A stretch of DNA of 64,000 nt from positions 28,681,501-28,745,500 of the forward strand of contig NC_057916.1 of NCBI RefSeq assembly GCF_018873765.1, read 5' to 3'. The DNA comes from Telopea speciosissima. Lineage: Eukaryota; Streptophyta; Magnoliopsida; Proteales; Proteaceae. Made by a program: the position numbers and the translations under genes. Below, piece after piece: positions 34,448 through 45,250 of this stretch. The notes beneath the pieces are model-generated. The model was given only the letters and a program-made list of their open reading frames with translations, had not been told where the DNA came from and ran no database searches. Each line of letters opens with the position of its first letter. The stretch's first letter is position 1.

Positions 34448-35631
34448 GAGTAAATTACTCCCCCCTCCCCTCGATTATGCTCTAATGACAAACCCCTCCC
34501 CTGGGTTTTGGGTAATGACTCTCCCCTCCCCGCATTCCTTAGATTCTATCAACTGTACCCATTCCGTTAAAAAGGGCTGTTAAGTGTTATAGAAAGACTA
34601 TATTACCCTCGACCCCTTCTTCTTCTTCCTCCTGCAACTCGTCGCAACTTTGCCCCCAATCGGTTGATTCAAAAATAGAAGATATAAAATCAATTTTCAT
34701 TATAAATTGATCATCCCTACCCATTTAAAAGGAACACTACCGATCCATAACTCATCGTCTCTCCTCTTCCTACTTTAGATGTCCATTGAGGATTTTATGT
34801 TATCGTCTCTTTTTCTTGTCAAATCTTTACTAATCTCAACAAATCCTATCTAATTCGAACAAACCAGATTAGATTCTTTATAGGGTCTTTTTTTCTTATT
34901 TATTCCTCAATTGCAGATCACTGTAGTCTTTATAGATGGAATTCTCTTTCATAGGGCAGCATAGAAGAATTCCGGAACCACGTGGTTAGGAATTAGAACC
35001 AGTTAGAGAAAGTTGATAGTCGGAACAAATCTGGTTGGGGCTGAACCTGGTCGATACGGTCTAATTAAGGGGATAATATGAGAGTAAAATTTGATTACAA
35101 TGCAGTGGCTGATTTGAGACATATTGAGGTTTCTGTTGGAGTTAGGAAACTTGAAAACCCGGATGGAAAACAGAAATTGGTAGCAGTGATTTAAGGGCTC
35201 AAAACAATGATCTAGTGATTAAACAATAATATGTGCAATTAAAGCAATGACTGAAACCAGATTCAGAAAAATCAGAATTGAAGAAGTAGCCTTGAAGTAG
35301 ACTAGTGGAATATCAAACGAAACCTGAAGATTATACTGAAACGGAATCCTTAATTAAAGAGGCAATTCAATAGCAGTTGTGGCGGCGGCGTTTCCTAGAG
35401 ATGTTTTTAGGGTTTTGATATGGTTAGAGGGAATTATTGGAATATCACAAATATATGGGCATTTTGGGGTTTTATTGAATATATTTAAGATGATGTCATC
35501 ACTTAACAGTCCTTTTAACGGAATGGGTACGGTTGATAGAATCTTGGGAATGCGGGGAGGGAGAGTCATTACTCAAAACCCGGGGGGGTTTGTCATTAGA
35601 GCATAATCGAGGGAGGGGGAGTAATTTACTC
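34448..35631. mobile_element. Mutator-like element with long inverted termini (1184 bp)
   Basis: GAGTAAATTACTCC at the left and GGAGTAATTTACTC at the right begin inverted repeats of about 130-150 bp. These run inward through ATTATGCTCTAATGACAAAC and ATTCCGTTAAAAAGG. The 9-bp TTTCTTTTA flanks both ends (34439-34447, 35632-35640). Long inverted repeats plus a 9-bp duplication indicate the Mutator superfamily. No transposase was recognised, so it is probably non-autonomous. Confidence 0.93.
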
Positions 35632-35849
35632 TTTCTTTTATTTTGTTGGTGAGGGGTTACTTCTGATTTTTACAAGTTCTAGCAACTGATGTGCTTTAAG
35701 ATGGATTAGGGATAAATATTTGTCTTCAAAGGCTTTAAAAAAAGTTTCAAATATTGGGGTTTTCAAAATTTTTTTTATACGATTCTTTTACTGATTGATT
35801 TGTAAGATATCCTTCCCAACACCACCCCAAAAAAATAACCACTTATTCG

Positions 35850-36740
35850 GATTCTTGCCAAGACACTGTTCAGGTTCTATGGAGATAGAATACCAAGTCC
35901 AAACTATTCTCTCATGGTTCCAGTTTTCCACCCATTAGTCAATTACTAGTTATTTATAGCCTACAACTCCTTTCTTCTACTCTCTCACTTTCCTTATTGA
36001 GTTTCTCCACATCATCTCCTGCCCACCAAAACCTGCCTGTCCATTGCCCTACCTACCTCAATCTATATTTCCCACTGCTGTTCTTGAAGCTGCATATCTT
36101 GCTAGTGTTTTATCTACTCAACCATCTGTGCTAATGGGGTTGAGGTGAGATTTTTGATTGGTTACTGGATTGCCATTGATCTACTAACAGGAGTGATTGG
36201 ATCAGTTTATCACTATATATTCACTTATGCAAGGTTTGAATTTGAGTTTTCATTAAGGATCTAATCTGACAAAAATAACTTTTTCTTCTATTTTAGGCAG
36301 CAGAAACCAGTCTTAGCTGACCAACTTAGACCTGTTTTCTTATCAAGTCTACTAACTGAAACTAATATCTGTTGGAGTTTCAACTTGATAAGCCCTACCT
36401 CACCTTTACCTCTCTACTGCTGGCTCTGGAAGTTACTAAGTTGCTATTGTTTTACCTACTTAACCCATATTCTTGAAGATCCATTCGAAGGAGTTGAATC
36501 TATTTATATATCCTAAAGCTTCATGTGATTCCATCACATGTTGAAGCTTTCTTGATTAGTTTGATTGAATCTAGTAAGGCTTGTATTTCTGACTTGTTGA
36601 ATTTTAGAAGCCATGTTTGTTTATAGATGTTAACAACAAAAACAACCATGTAGGGTTCATTGCCCTCATGGATATCTAGGGTTTCATAAATATCCTGTAT
36701 CAAAACATATTTTGGGACTTGTAGTATTGGTTCTATTTAT
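35850..36740. repeat. Segment duplicated behind copies A and D
   Basis: It matches 52750-53520 over most of its length, with shared runs such as GCCAAGACACTGTTCAGGT, TTATTTATAGCCTACAACTC and CTTGAAGCTGCATATCTTGC. In the second copy it lies inside the intron between the eIF3G relic exons. No coding role is visible; it marks the size of the duplicated receptor block. Confidence 0.85.
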
Positions 36741-37100
36741 CAATTCTAAAGGTCCCCAACTCCATTAGGGCTTTGAACTATCTTCCAAATTCTAAGTTCT
36801 AAACAATTAAATATTTATTTATTTTTTTTTTTTGGGGGGGGGGGGGGGCGCCTTTTCCCAAATATTCATCCACAAAGATCTATATATGTAGAAAAACAAC
36901 AAACAACAAGGTATTTGAAGTGATTTAAATAGAGCCCCAAAGCAAGGAATTTAACTCCTTTCAAGAAACTTGGTTTGTTTTATCATCTTTTACCCTATCA
37001 AACCCACCATTTTTAAAACTCAGTTAACAATTTCCAACAATAAATCCCAAAATGTCATATTAAGACCTCCAAATTCTTTCACGTATTAATGCTTTATGGT

Positions 37101-37239
37101 CTGTTGCGCTATTGCAACATGTTGGTTGCCGGTTCAAAACTTGGAAACAGCCTCTTTTGCAAAGCGAAGGGCAAGGCTACGTACATTTGCCCCTTCCAAA
37201 CCCTGCAGTAGCGGGAGCCTCGTGCACTAGAATGCTCTC
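37101..37239 (+). mobile_element. Au-type SINE, second copy
   Basis: GGTTGCCGGTTCAAAAC (B-box region), GGAAACAGCCTCTTTTGC, GGGCAAGGCTACGTACATT and GCGGGAGCCTCGTGCACTAG follow the Au SINE order. The head is shorter than in the copy at 657-820. Flanks 37085-37100 and 37240-37255 form a 16-bp target duplication with one mismatch. Confidence 0.88.
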
Positions 37240-37255
37240 ATTAAAGCTTTATGGT

Positions 37256-37560
37256 TTAGAAACTTTAGGAGATATACTTTTAGAATTTAATCCGGCTTAC
37301 AAGGTGAAGGAACCCAAGGTCTCTCTGCCTGGAGGCAGGTATAGCCTTTTCCTAGGGGTTTCACTCTGGCACCAAGTCGTCCCTTTTGGGCAAGGGTTGG
37401 GAAAGAGGATCAGCTGCTCTAATATCAGAGATACGAACTTGGAAAAACTCAACCCCATAAACCGGCAGGTAAAGGAACCCAAGACCATATCAACCTATCC
37501 CAAATCATTTTCATAATCGATGTGGGATCATCCCCCCCCCCTCCCCCTTATGATTGTTAT
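37256..37560. other. Unassigned segment, possibly LTR-derived
   Basis: It contains two GGTGAAGGAACCCAAG/GGTAAAGGAACCCAAG motifs (near 37301 and 37468) and ends near ATCGATGTGGGATCA followed by a C-run. Composition recalls LTR edges, but no paired LTR or primer site is seen. Confidence 0.3.
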
Positions 37561-37581
37561 GTGATCATAATAATATGGTAA

Positions 37582-37791
37582 TTACCAAGAGTAATGGAAA
37601 TTGAAGGAAGAGAGATTACCAGCGCAAGAACTTACATAACTGGTTCTGCAACTTACCACAAAGATACTGGACAGCAAAAGAAGGTCCAATGTTGATGCCC
37701 CTAAAAAAATCAAAAGAAGACTGCCAAAGAACCATCCACCAAAATTAAGAATAATTACATGGGGAAGTACATCTTTGTCCACTTCAACCAA
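37582..37791 (-). other. Exon-like minus-strand ORF
   Basis: The minus-strand frame is open for 69 codons and rich in hydrophobic residues (GSLLLIFLGASTLDLLLLSS). A good acceptor (TTTTTTTAG) at about 37705 and donor (GTGGTAAGT) near 37660 lie inside it. It matches no family I recognise. Confidence 0.25.
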
Positions 37792-38218
37792 CTAAATTTT
37801 CACCTCCAATAGCTTCCAAGCTGAATCACCCAGTTTTCCTTTCATTAGAGTTCATTTGTAGTAGTAGAAAAGGTTCCAGTAGTACTCATATTAATTGAGA
37901 ACAAATCTTAAACAAAGTCTCCAACCATCTTCATGATGTATTACTAATTTTCAAATCAACATAAGAGCCACAATTAAATACATATGTTCTATAAGAGCTT
38001 TGTATAGACAGTCCTACCAAGAGCTTCTTCAGTATACCATATTTGACAGTCCAACTAATTGTTGTATAGAAGTCCTGTATCATGCAAAGGGTTGTTGGAT
38101 ATTCATACATCATGTATCATGCAAGAACATTGTTGGAATAGATGTGAAGTTTTATTATAAGGCCGGGTTACCTAGGATTGCTGCGAAGGAATGAATCTTC
38201 TTCCTGGTTATGCATGGA

Positions 38219-38257
<39 letters not shown>

Positions 38258-38280
38258 ATACATAAAGGGTTTTCCTCCTC

Positions 38281-38645
38281 GTCATTATGTCTAGTGAAGT
38301 ATAACGCTTCACTAATTGTCATTTGGTCGTACATGGGTTAGTTCATGTGATAGAGACCTAACAAGCATCTCATTGGTATAATTTTAGCTTATAATAAATA
38401 GAGGACTTAAAATAGCTAAGATTACAAAAGATGCTATTTGGTACTTTATATTCATCTCCATTTGATGTTATTTTGGTAATTTTTTACTAAAATTTTGAAT
38501 CGGAGTTTCAGCAACTTTCTTTGATTGCTTTTAGATTAAAATTTGACTATTAAGATGTATGTGAGATTCTCTATCACATGGACTAATCCATGTGCTACCA
38601 AGTGACAATTAATGAAGCATTTTACTTTATTAAGCATAATGACGC
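38281..38645. repeat. Foldback repeat upstream of copy B
   Basis: The left arm, from CGTCATTATGTCTAGTGAAG (38281), is inverted in the right arm ending ATTAAGCATAATGACG (38645), with arms of about 80 bp. A further copy of the right arm follows at 38686-38795. Equivalent structures lie at 41256-42150 and about 45140-45545, before copies C and D. A (GT)n run is at 38225-38253. Confidence 0.75.
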
Positions 38646-38901
38646 CTTGAGTTATATATATCATGCTTAAAAAGACCCATTAAGATGTATGTGGGATCTA
38701 TTAAGATGTATGTGGGGTCTTGTATCACGTGGACTAACCCATGTACTGTTAAATGATAATTAATGAGGCGTTCTACTTCACTAGACATAATGACGCTGTG
38801 ACAAATTCAGAGCATGAATTTTTCAACCAGTGTTCTGTGATAGGTACCTTAGAGGGATCAGAGTCAGGGATTTCCTCCACTGGTTTCACCAGAGAAGAAG
38901 A

Positions 38902-40055
38902 ATGTCTTCCCTTTTCCTTCTGCAACTACTCACGGTGGCGCTACTACTCTGTGCTGAGTGCTCCGACGCCGCACCGCACTGCGGTGACTGTGGCAACACA
39001 TCAGTTCCTTACCCACTAAGCACCGGACCCAATTGTGGCGACCAATCTTACAAGATCAATTGCACCGCCGGCATACTCTGGTTTGATACCCTTAACTCCA
39101 CCTATCCCATCGAATCCATCAATCCATCTACCCAACGGTTCGTAATACGCCCAGCCAGCTTCGCCCGAAATACCTGCATTACTACGGATTTCAACAGCCA
39201 TGGGATTCAACTCAACAATAGCCTCCCCTTCAACATCACCAGCAGCAACACCATATTCTACCTCAACTGCTCCAATGCTTTGCTGGGATCACCTCTTAAT
39301 TGCTCGTCGACCAGCCTCTGTCACACCTACATAAACGCCACATCGGAGGCGGCACCGTGTGAACAAGCTGGCCTCTGTTGCTCATTCAGGGCGGGTAGTT
39401 CCACCACCGCCTATTCCATTAGGGTTCGAAATGAGGGGTGCATGGCTTATCGGAGTTTCGTGAATTTAGACTATTCGTTGCCGGTGAGTAAATGGCCGGC
39501 GCCGGGGGTGGAGATACAGTGGGTGTCGCCGCCAGAACCCGTCTGTCAGTCTCAAGCAGATTGCTACGAAGGTTCCAATTCCACATGCCAAGCCGACCCA
39601 TCGCATCCCGGACTGAAAAGATGCTTCTGCGCCGCTACGCTCTCGTGGGACCCCATCACTGGATCTTGTTTTCACAGTAAGTTTCAACTCTTCCTCCACT
39701 GACCACAATTATCTGTGACTGAAAATGACAAAACCCCATTTCCCTCTTTCTCAGATGCGACATTTCAGACTTCAGGAGGTTGCAATGGTTTCCCAAACCA
39801 TATCCCAGTAATTGCAGGTATGTGAAGTGAAGATTTTTTTTTTTTTAATGTTGTGTGTTCCCTTCAAGTGTAAGTAATTGAAATAACAAAAGTTTGGTTT
39901 GGTTGATTTCTTGGGATTACAGGTCTAAAGGTGGGATTAGGAGCAACCTTTCTTGCGGCGGCGGTGGGTACTCTGCTCTAACAGACGCAGGCGCATCAAA
40001 GAGGCTCGAGCGGCTGGCCAGAGAGCGTGAAGAGATCATAAACGCTAAGAGCATG
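38902..40055 (+). pseudogene. WAKL20: WAK-like receptor, copy B: kinase-less (298-aa frame)
   Basis: Exon 1 38902-39676 and exon 2 39755-39817 are open and keep their splice sites. They encode a signal peptide and the full GUB_WAK/WAK-associated ectodomain (CGNTSVPYPLSTGPNCGDQ, CHTYINATSEAAPC). Exon 3 starts at 39923 and reads the membrane span (LGATFLAAAVGTLL). It then stops at TAA 39979-39981, where sister copies read TLVYQRRRR; a base change and a 2-bp loss explain this. Homology to exon 3 continues to about 40048 and then jumps to sequence found behind the kinase exon of copy D, so the whole kinase is gone. The remaining frame could still make a membrane-anchored ectodomain without kinase. 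Whether it is expressed is unknown; its usual promoter block is also missing. Confidence 0.88.
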
Positions 40056-40112
40056 AAAAAAATAAGCATATCTATCTAGCAACTTACAGCAATCCTCCGA
40101 TGATTACAAATA

Positions 40113-40843
40113 TGTCAGAATATTTTAAGAGATCATAGATAAATAAATAGAAAGTTATTTTTATGGTAAGAGTTTTTAAACAATTACCTGCACTGCATTT
40201 TACACGAATCTATAATAAAAATTGTGTTAGGATATTGGTGGGATGAATCTTATCATTTGACATTATTCTTAAGTTCGTAAACGATCCTTATGGTGCAACT
40301 GGGAATATTACGAATCAATCTCTAAGATGAAATAGTCCATTGACTCCCCTAGTAGTAGTCGTGCACTCGACTACTAGACCTCTTCAAGTATTAGAGGGTT
40401 GTGTTCAAACTAAAAGAAAAACACACATGACAATAGTATTACTTTTAAAATTCAAAACAATGAAGAATAAGGGTAACATCACATACATACGGATGATTCA
40501 AGATAGACTTAATAATCTCACGAGTTGAGGGACTTGATTAATCCTAAGAGAGACTCGATTAATCTCATGAAACTTGATTAATCTTTGAAGTTCCTTCAAT
40601 TTATAGAAGAAGAAAGATATTTAAGAAGTGGCATTAAGAGGAGGAAATAAAAGCTAAAAAACTGAAGATATTAAAAACTTTAGGAGATTCATAAAGAGAC
40701 ATAAAATGTCTCAAAAAAATTGAAATGAAAAATTAAATAGGAGACAAAGTGTTAATGAAACGTATTTTATATTTAAACAAATATTTAAACCTATTCTAAA
40801 TCTTAATTTATTTTAAAGCTTATTTAAATTAACAAAACTTCAA
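40113..40843. other. About 730-bp insertion relative to copy D's downstream region
   Basis: Sequence before (GATGATTACAAA) and after (TACCCTTCAAATTACACC) is contiguous behind copy D (50697-50770), but here it is separated by about 730 bp of AT-rich DNA. No terminal repeats or ORF were recognised. Confidence 0.5.
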
Positions 40844-41510
40844 CAAAAAACAACAAATGTTGCCATATTACTTTCAACTATATACCCTTCAAATTACACC
40901 CATCTTTCAAATCGCCATATAGAAGAACCACAATTAAATACAAATGTTCTAAGAGCTTTGTAAAGAAAGTCCTACAAAGAGATTCAAGATATGATATTTA
41001 ACAGACCAACTCAATGTTGGATATATATACATCATGTATCATGCGAGAGCTTTCTTGGAATAGATGTGAAGTATAATTATAAGGGTTTCCTTGGAAGGTT
41101 GCAAGGAATGAATCTTCTTCCTAGTTATGCTGCTTGGAACAATAATTTGATTATTTTGGGAGTTCTATTTGTTTGTTTGTTTTTTCTGTCATATAATTAT
41201 GAGACTTGAGTATCTAAGAAATACTATATAAAGGGTTTTCCTCCCTGTCATTATGTCTAGTGAAGTATAATGCTTCACTATTTGCTGCATGGCAGTACGT
41301 GGGTAACTCCATGTGATAGAGAACCAAACAAGCATCTCATTGGCACAAGTTCAACAGAAAACAAATAAAGGAATTAGCTAAAATTACAAAAGATGTCATT
41401 TTGTATTTTATATCTATCTCAATTTGATTGCATTTGGATAATTTTACTAAAACTTTATATCAAAGTTTGAGCAAATTTCTTTGGTTACTTTGAACTACAA
41501 CTTTGGCCAT

Positions 41511-42150
41511 TAAAATTGTACATGGGGTCTTCTATCACATGACTAACCCATGTACTGTCAAATGACAATTAATGAAACCTTATACTTCACAGCATGGTAA
41601 TGAAATGTATATGGGGTCCTCCTATCACATGGACTAACCCATGTATTGCAAAATGATAATTAAAGAAGCCTTATACTTCACTAGACATGGTAATGAAACA
41701 AATGTGGGGTCCTCTATCACATGGACTAACCATGTTCTCTGATAATCAATGAAGCCTCATACTTTACTCGGCATGGTAATGAAATGTATGTGGGTTCCTC
41801 TATCACTTGGACTAACCCATGTGCTGCCAAGTGACAATCAATGAAGCCTCATACTCAATTCAAATCCTCTACAATGCGCTGCCCGTAGCGGTCTGAGCGG
41901 TGCAGACACATAGGTGCACGCATTGACCACCTTGTCCCCACTCGGGTAGGGGTAAGGTGGTCAATGTGCGCACCCATGTGTCTGTGCTGCTCAGACCACT
42001 ACCTTAGTCCGCCGTAGAAGATCTCGATACCCTCATACTTTACTAAGCATGGTAATGATATGTACGTGGGTTCCTCTATCACTTGGACTAACCCATATTC
42101 TGCCACTTAACAATTAATGAAGCCCCATACTTCACTAGGCATAGTGACGT
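41511..42150. repeat. Five tandem copies of a roughly 90-bp module before copy C
   Basis: Units start near 41511, 41598, 41690, 41777 and 42054. Each contains TATCACATGGACTAACCCATG, then GACAATTAATGAAGCC and a TACTTCACTAGGCATGG end. They are extra copies of the right arm of the foldback repeat whose left arm lies at 41241-41330. The fourth unit is cut by a MITE at 41856-42030. Confidence 0.88.
41856..42030. mobile_element. Hairpin MITE (175 bp) with 9-bp target duplication
   Basis: It lies within the tandem 90-bp array. CCTCATACT is duplicated at 41847-41855 and 42031-42039. It starts CAATTCAAATCCTCTAC and ends GTAGAAGATCTCGATAC. Inside, arms GCGGTCTGAGCGGTGCAGAC and CTGTGCTGCTCAGACC pair. 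The 9-bp duplication suggests a Mutator-type MITE. Same family as 44968-45137. Confidence 0.9.
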
Positions 42151-42498
42151 CTAAGAGGACCCATGTATCAAATTCAGTTATATGTCATCTTTATTTTGGG
42201 GGGAATTTTTAGTGGTTTATTTTGTTCAATCATTTTTTAAAATTTTCAATTTTTTTACTTTAGTTTTGGATTTTTTTCTTCTACTCTACTAAGAACACCA
42301 AAATTATTTTGGTAATCTCTCTCTCACTCTCAATCTTTGAGTCTCCCTGAGAAATGCGTTACTGAAACCTGCAATAAACGCCCATTCCAGCTGTGGGGTT
42401 GGAAGTCCTCCTCTGGTCGCTCGAAAAAAACCTGTCAATCTCAAGTGTATCTCTGCATTCTTTCCACTTGTCTAATCAGTTTTGGTCCCGAACAGCCC

Positions 42499-42523
42499 TT
42501 CCACGTCAGAAATCTTTGACCCT
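42499..42523 (+). promoter_or_regulatory. Conserved promoter block of WAKL copy C
   Basis: CCACGTCAG (an ACGTCA core, i.e. TGACGT on the other strand, bZIP/TGA-type) is followed by CTTTGACC, whose TTGACC is a W-box for WRKY factors. The block, about 100 bp before the ATG, is almost identical to that before copy D. Function is inferred from motif and conservation only. Confidence 0.5.
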
Positions 42524-42614
42524 TCTCCATTTCAAATACAAAATTATCAACCAGTGGTGCTCTGTGATCGGTTTTCAGAGGGTATCACTACTTTCTTCCA
42601 CCGGAGAAAGAATA

Positions 42615-44717
42615 ATGTCTTCCCTTCTGCAACTACTCACGGTGGTGCTACTATTTTGCGTCGGGTGCTCCCACGCCGCACCACACTGCGCTGACTGTGG
42701 CAACACATCAGTTCCTTACCCACTAAGCATCGGACCCAATTGCGGTGACCAATCTTACAAGATCCGATGCGCTGCTGGCACACTCTGGTTTGATTCCCTT
42801 AACTCCACCTATCCCATCGAATCCATCAGTCCTTCTACCCAACGGTTCGTGATACGCCCAGCCAGCTTCGCTAGAAATAAATGCATAACAGCGGATTTCA
42901 ATAGCCATGGAATTCAGCTCAACAGTAACCTCCCCTTCAACGTTACAGGCAGCAACACCATACTTTATCTCAACTGCTCCAATGCTTTGCTGGGATCACT
43001 TCTTAATTGCTCATCGACGAGCCTCTGTCACACTTACATAAACGCAACATCAGAGGCGGCACCGTGTGAGCAAGCTCGCCTCTGCTGCTCATTCAAAGCA
43101 GGGGATTCCACCAGTTCTTATTCCATTAGGATTCGGAATGAAGGGTGCATGGCGTATCGGAGTTTCGTGAATTTAGACTATTCGTTGCCAGTGAGTAAGT
43201 GGCCAGCACCGGGGTTGGAGATAGAGTGGGTGTCGCCGCCCGAGCCCGTCTGTCAATCTCAAGCAGATTGCGTCGAGGGTTCCAGTTCCACATGCAAAGC
43301 CGACCCATCGAGTTCCGGACTGAAGAGATGCTTCTGCGCCGCCGGTTTATCGTGGGACCCCATCAGTGGATCTTGTGTTGACAGTAAGTGTTTTTTAGTG
43401 TTAGTGGCTTTCAAATTTCTAACTCTTCTTCCACTGACCACTCACTATCTGTGACTGAAAATGAAAAACCCCAATTTCCTTCTTTCTCAGATGCGACATA
43501 CCAGACTTCAGGAGATTGCAATGGTTCCACAAACCATACCCCACTAATTGCAGGTATGTGAGGTGGAGATGTTTTTTAGTATTTTGTGTTCCCTTTAATT
43601 AGTGTAATTGAAATAATGATTTTTGGTTTGTTGATTTCTGAGGATTACAGGTCTAACGACGGGATTAGGAACAGCTTTTCTTGCGGCGGTGGTGGTGGGT
43701 ACTCTGTTCTACGAGCGACGCAGGCGCATCAAAGAGGCTCAGGAGCGACTGGCCAGAGAGCGTGAAGAGATCCTAAACGCTAACAGCGGCGGCAAATCGG
43801 CCAAGGTCTTCACCGGCAAGGAGATGAAAAGGGCAACCAATAACTTCTCCAACGAACGACTGCTGGGCTCCGGTGGCTACGGCGAAGTCTACAAGGGTAT
43901 CCTCAAAGACGACACCATCATTGCCGTCAAGTGCGCCAAGCTTGGAAACACAAAGGGCATCGATCAGGTCCTCAATGAGGTGAGAATCCTCTGCCAGGTG
44001 AATCATCGCAGCCTCGTACGCCTCCTTGGCTGCTGCGTTGAGCTGGAGCAACCTCTCATGGTGTACGAATACATCTCGAACGGCACATTGTACGATCACC
44101 TACACGGGCTCCACCCCGGCATCCGGTCTGAGCTAACATGGCTGCGCAGTCTAAGCATTGCCCTTCAGACGGCAGAGGGGCTTGCTTACCTCCACTCCTC
44201 CGCTGTTCCTCCTATATAGCACCTTGATGTGAAGTCCAGCAATATACTACTAGACGAGAAGATGAATGCCAAAGTCTCAGATTTTGGGCTTTCACGGCTT
44301 GCAGAGACTGATCTTAGCCATGTCTCCACCTGTGCTCAGGGGACCTTGGGCTATCTTGACCCAGAATACTACACCAACTACCAGCTGACAGACAAGAGCG
44401 ATGTCTACAGTTTCGGAGTTGTCTTGTTGGAGTTGCTGACATCGCAGAAAGCAATAGACTTCGATAGGAGCCAAGACGACGTAAACCTGACAGTCTATGT
44501 CCAGCGGAAGGTGGAAGAAGAGAAGTTAATGGAAACTATCGATCCAATGCTCATGGAGGGAGCCAGCGACAGGGATCTGGAGACCATTAAGGCTTTGGGG
44601 TTTCTGGCATTGGGTTGCTTGGAGGAGAGGAGACAGAACCGACCTTCCATGAAAGAAGTTGTGAAAGAGATAAACTACATTATGAGTATCGCAACAGCGG
44701 TAGCTAAAGAGGTTTAG
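42615..44717 (+). pseudogene. WAKL20: WAK-like receptor kinase, copy C: nonsense in the catalytic loop
   Basis: Exons are 42615-43383, 43491-43553 and 43651-44717, with intact splice sites. Signal peptide, ectodomain, membrane span (GTAFLAAVVVGTLFY), the GSGGYGEVYKG loop and catalytic Lys are present. At 44217-44219 the Tyr codon before HRD is TAG, giving a 466-residue product. Seven bases on, CGT is CTT, so HRD would be HLD. The rest of the frame, including DFGLSRL and TLGYLDPEYY, stays open to 44717. The damage is therefore one nonsense and one missense change without frameshifts, which looks recent. The truncated product would have the N-lobe and part of the C-lobe but no catalytic loop. 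A base-calling or assembly error should be excluded. Confidence 0.9.
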
Positions 44718-44967
44718 TTAATCGCAAAGCCTAATTCGGTGACAGTTTGTGTAGTAACGATATGTGTTTGATATTGGGTGCAAGTTAAGAGATCTGGAAG
44801 AGGAGATGGTTTCCACCTTAGCATGGAAGATGGAACTCCACAATCTTTACTTGAATAAGGGTATCTGAGAAATAATATAAGGGTTTTCCTTCTCGTCATT
44901 TTGTCTACATAATTGTATAATTATGTCCCCAAAAAAAAAAAAAAAAAAGTATAAGTGTATAACATTT

Positions 44968-45137
44968 CAATCGATATCCTCTAATTTCGCCTGCCCCTAC
45001 ACACAACGAGACGCACAAAGACCATCTTATCCTTGCTCAGGCAAGGCACTCGGGTAGGTGTAAGGCGGTCTTTGCGCCCTGTTGTGTGTAGGGCGCACAT
45101 GGAAATAGGGGCAGGCGGAAGTAGAGAATCTGGACTC
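44968..45137. mobile_element. Hairpin MITE (170 bp), same family as 41856-42030
   Basis: It starts CAATCGATATCCTC and ends GTAGAGAATCTGGACTC. Arms CGCCTGCCCCTACACACAAC and GTTGTGTGTAGGGCGC pair. Flanks ATAACATTT (44959-44967) and ATAATACTT (45138-45146) agree at 7 of 9. It sits downstream of copy C. Confidence 0.8.
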
Positions 45138-45192
45138 ATAATACTTCACTTCTTTAATTGTCACTTGGAAGTACATGGGTTAGTTCATGTGA

Positions 45193-45250
45193 TCAATTTG
45201 GATCCTCTACTGTCGGGCAACTCGGTAGTAAAGGATCAGGATCCTTCAAG
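45193..45250. mobile_element. Mini-insertion of the CAATTTGGATCC family
   Basis: About 55 bp, from CAATTTGGATCCTCTAC to GGATCAGGATCCT, interrupts TTCATGTGATAGAGACC, which is continuous at 38344-38360. Flanks TCATGTGAT and TCAAGTGAT match at 8 of 9. It is short and hairpin-like. Confidence 0.7.
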
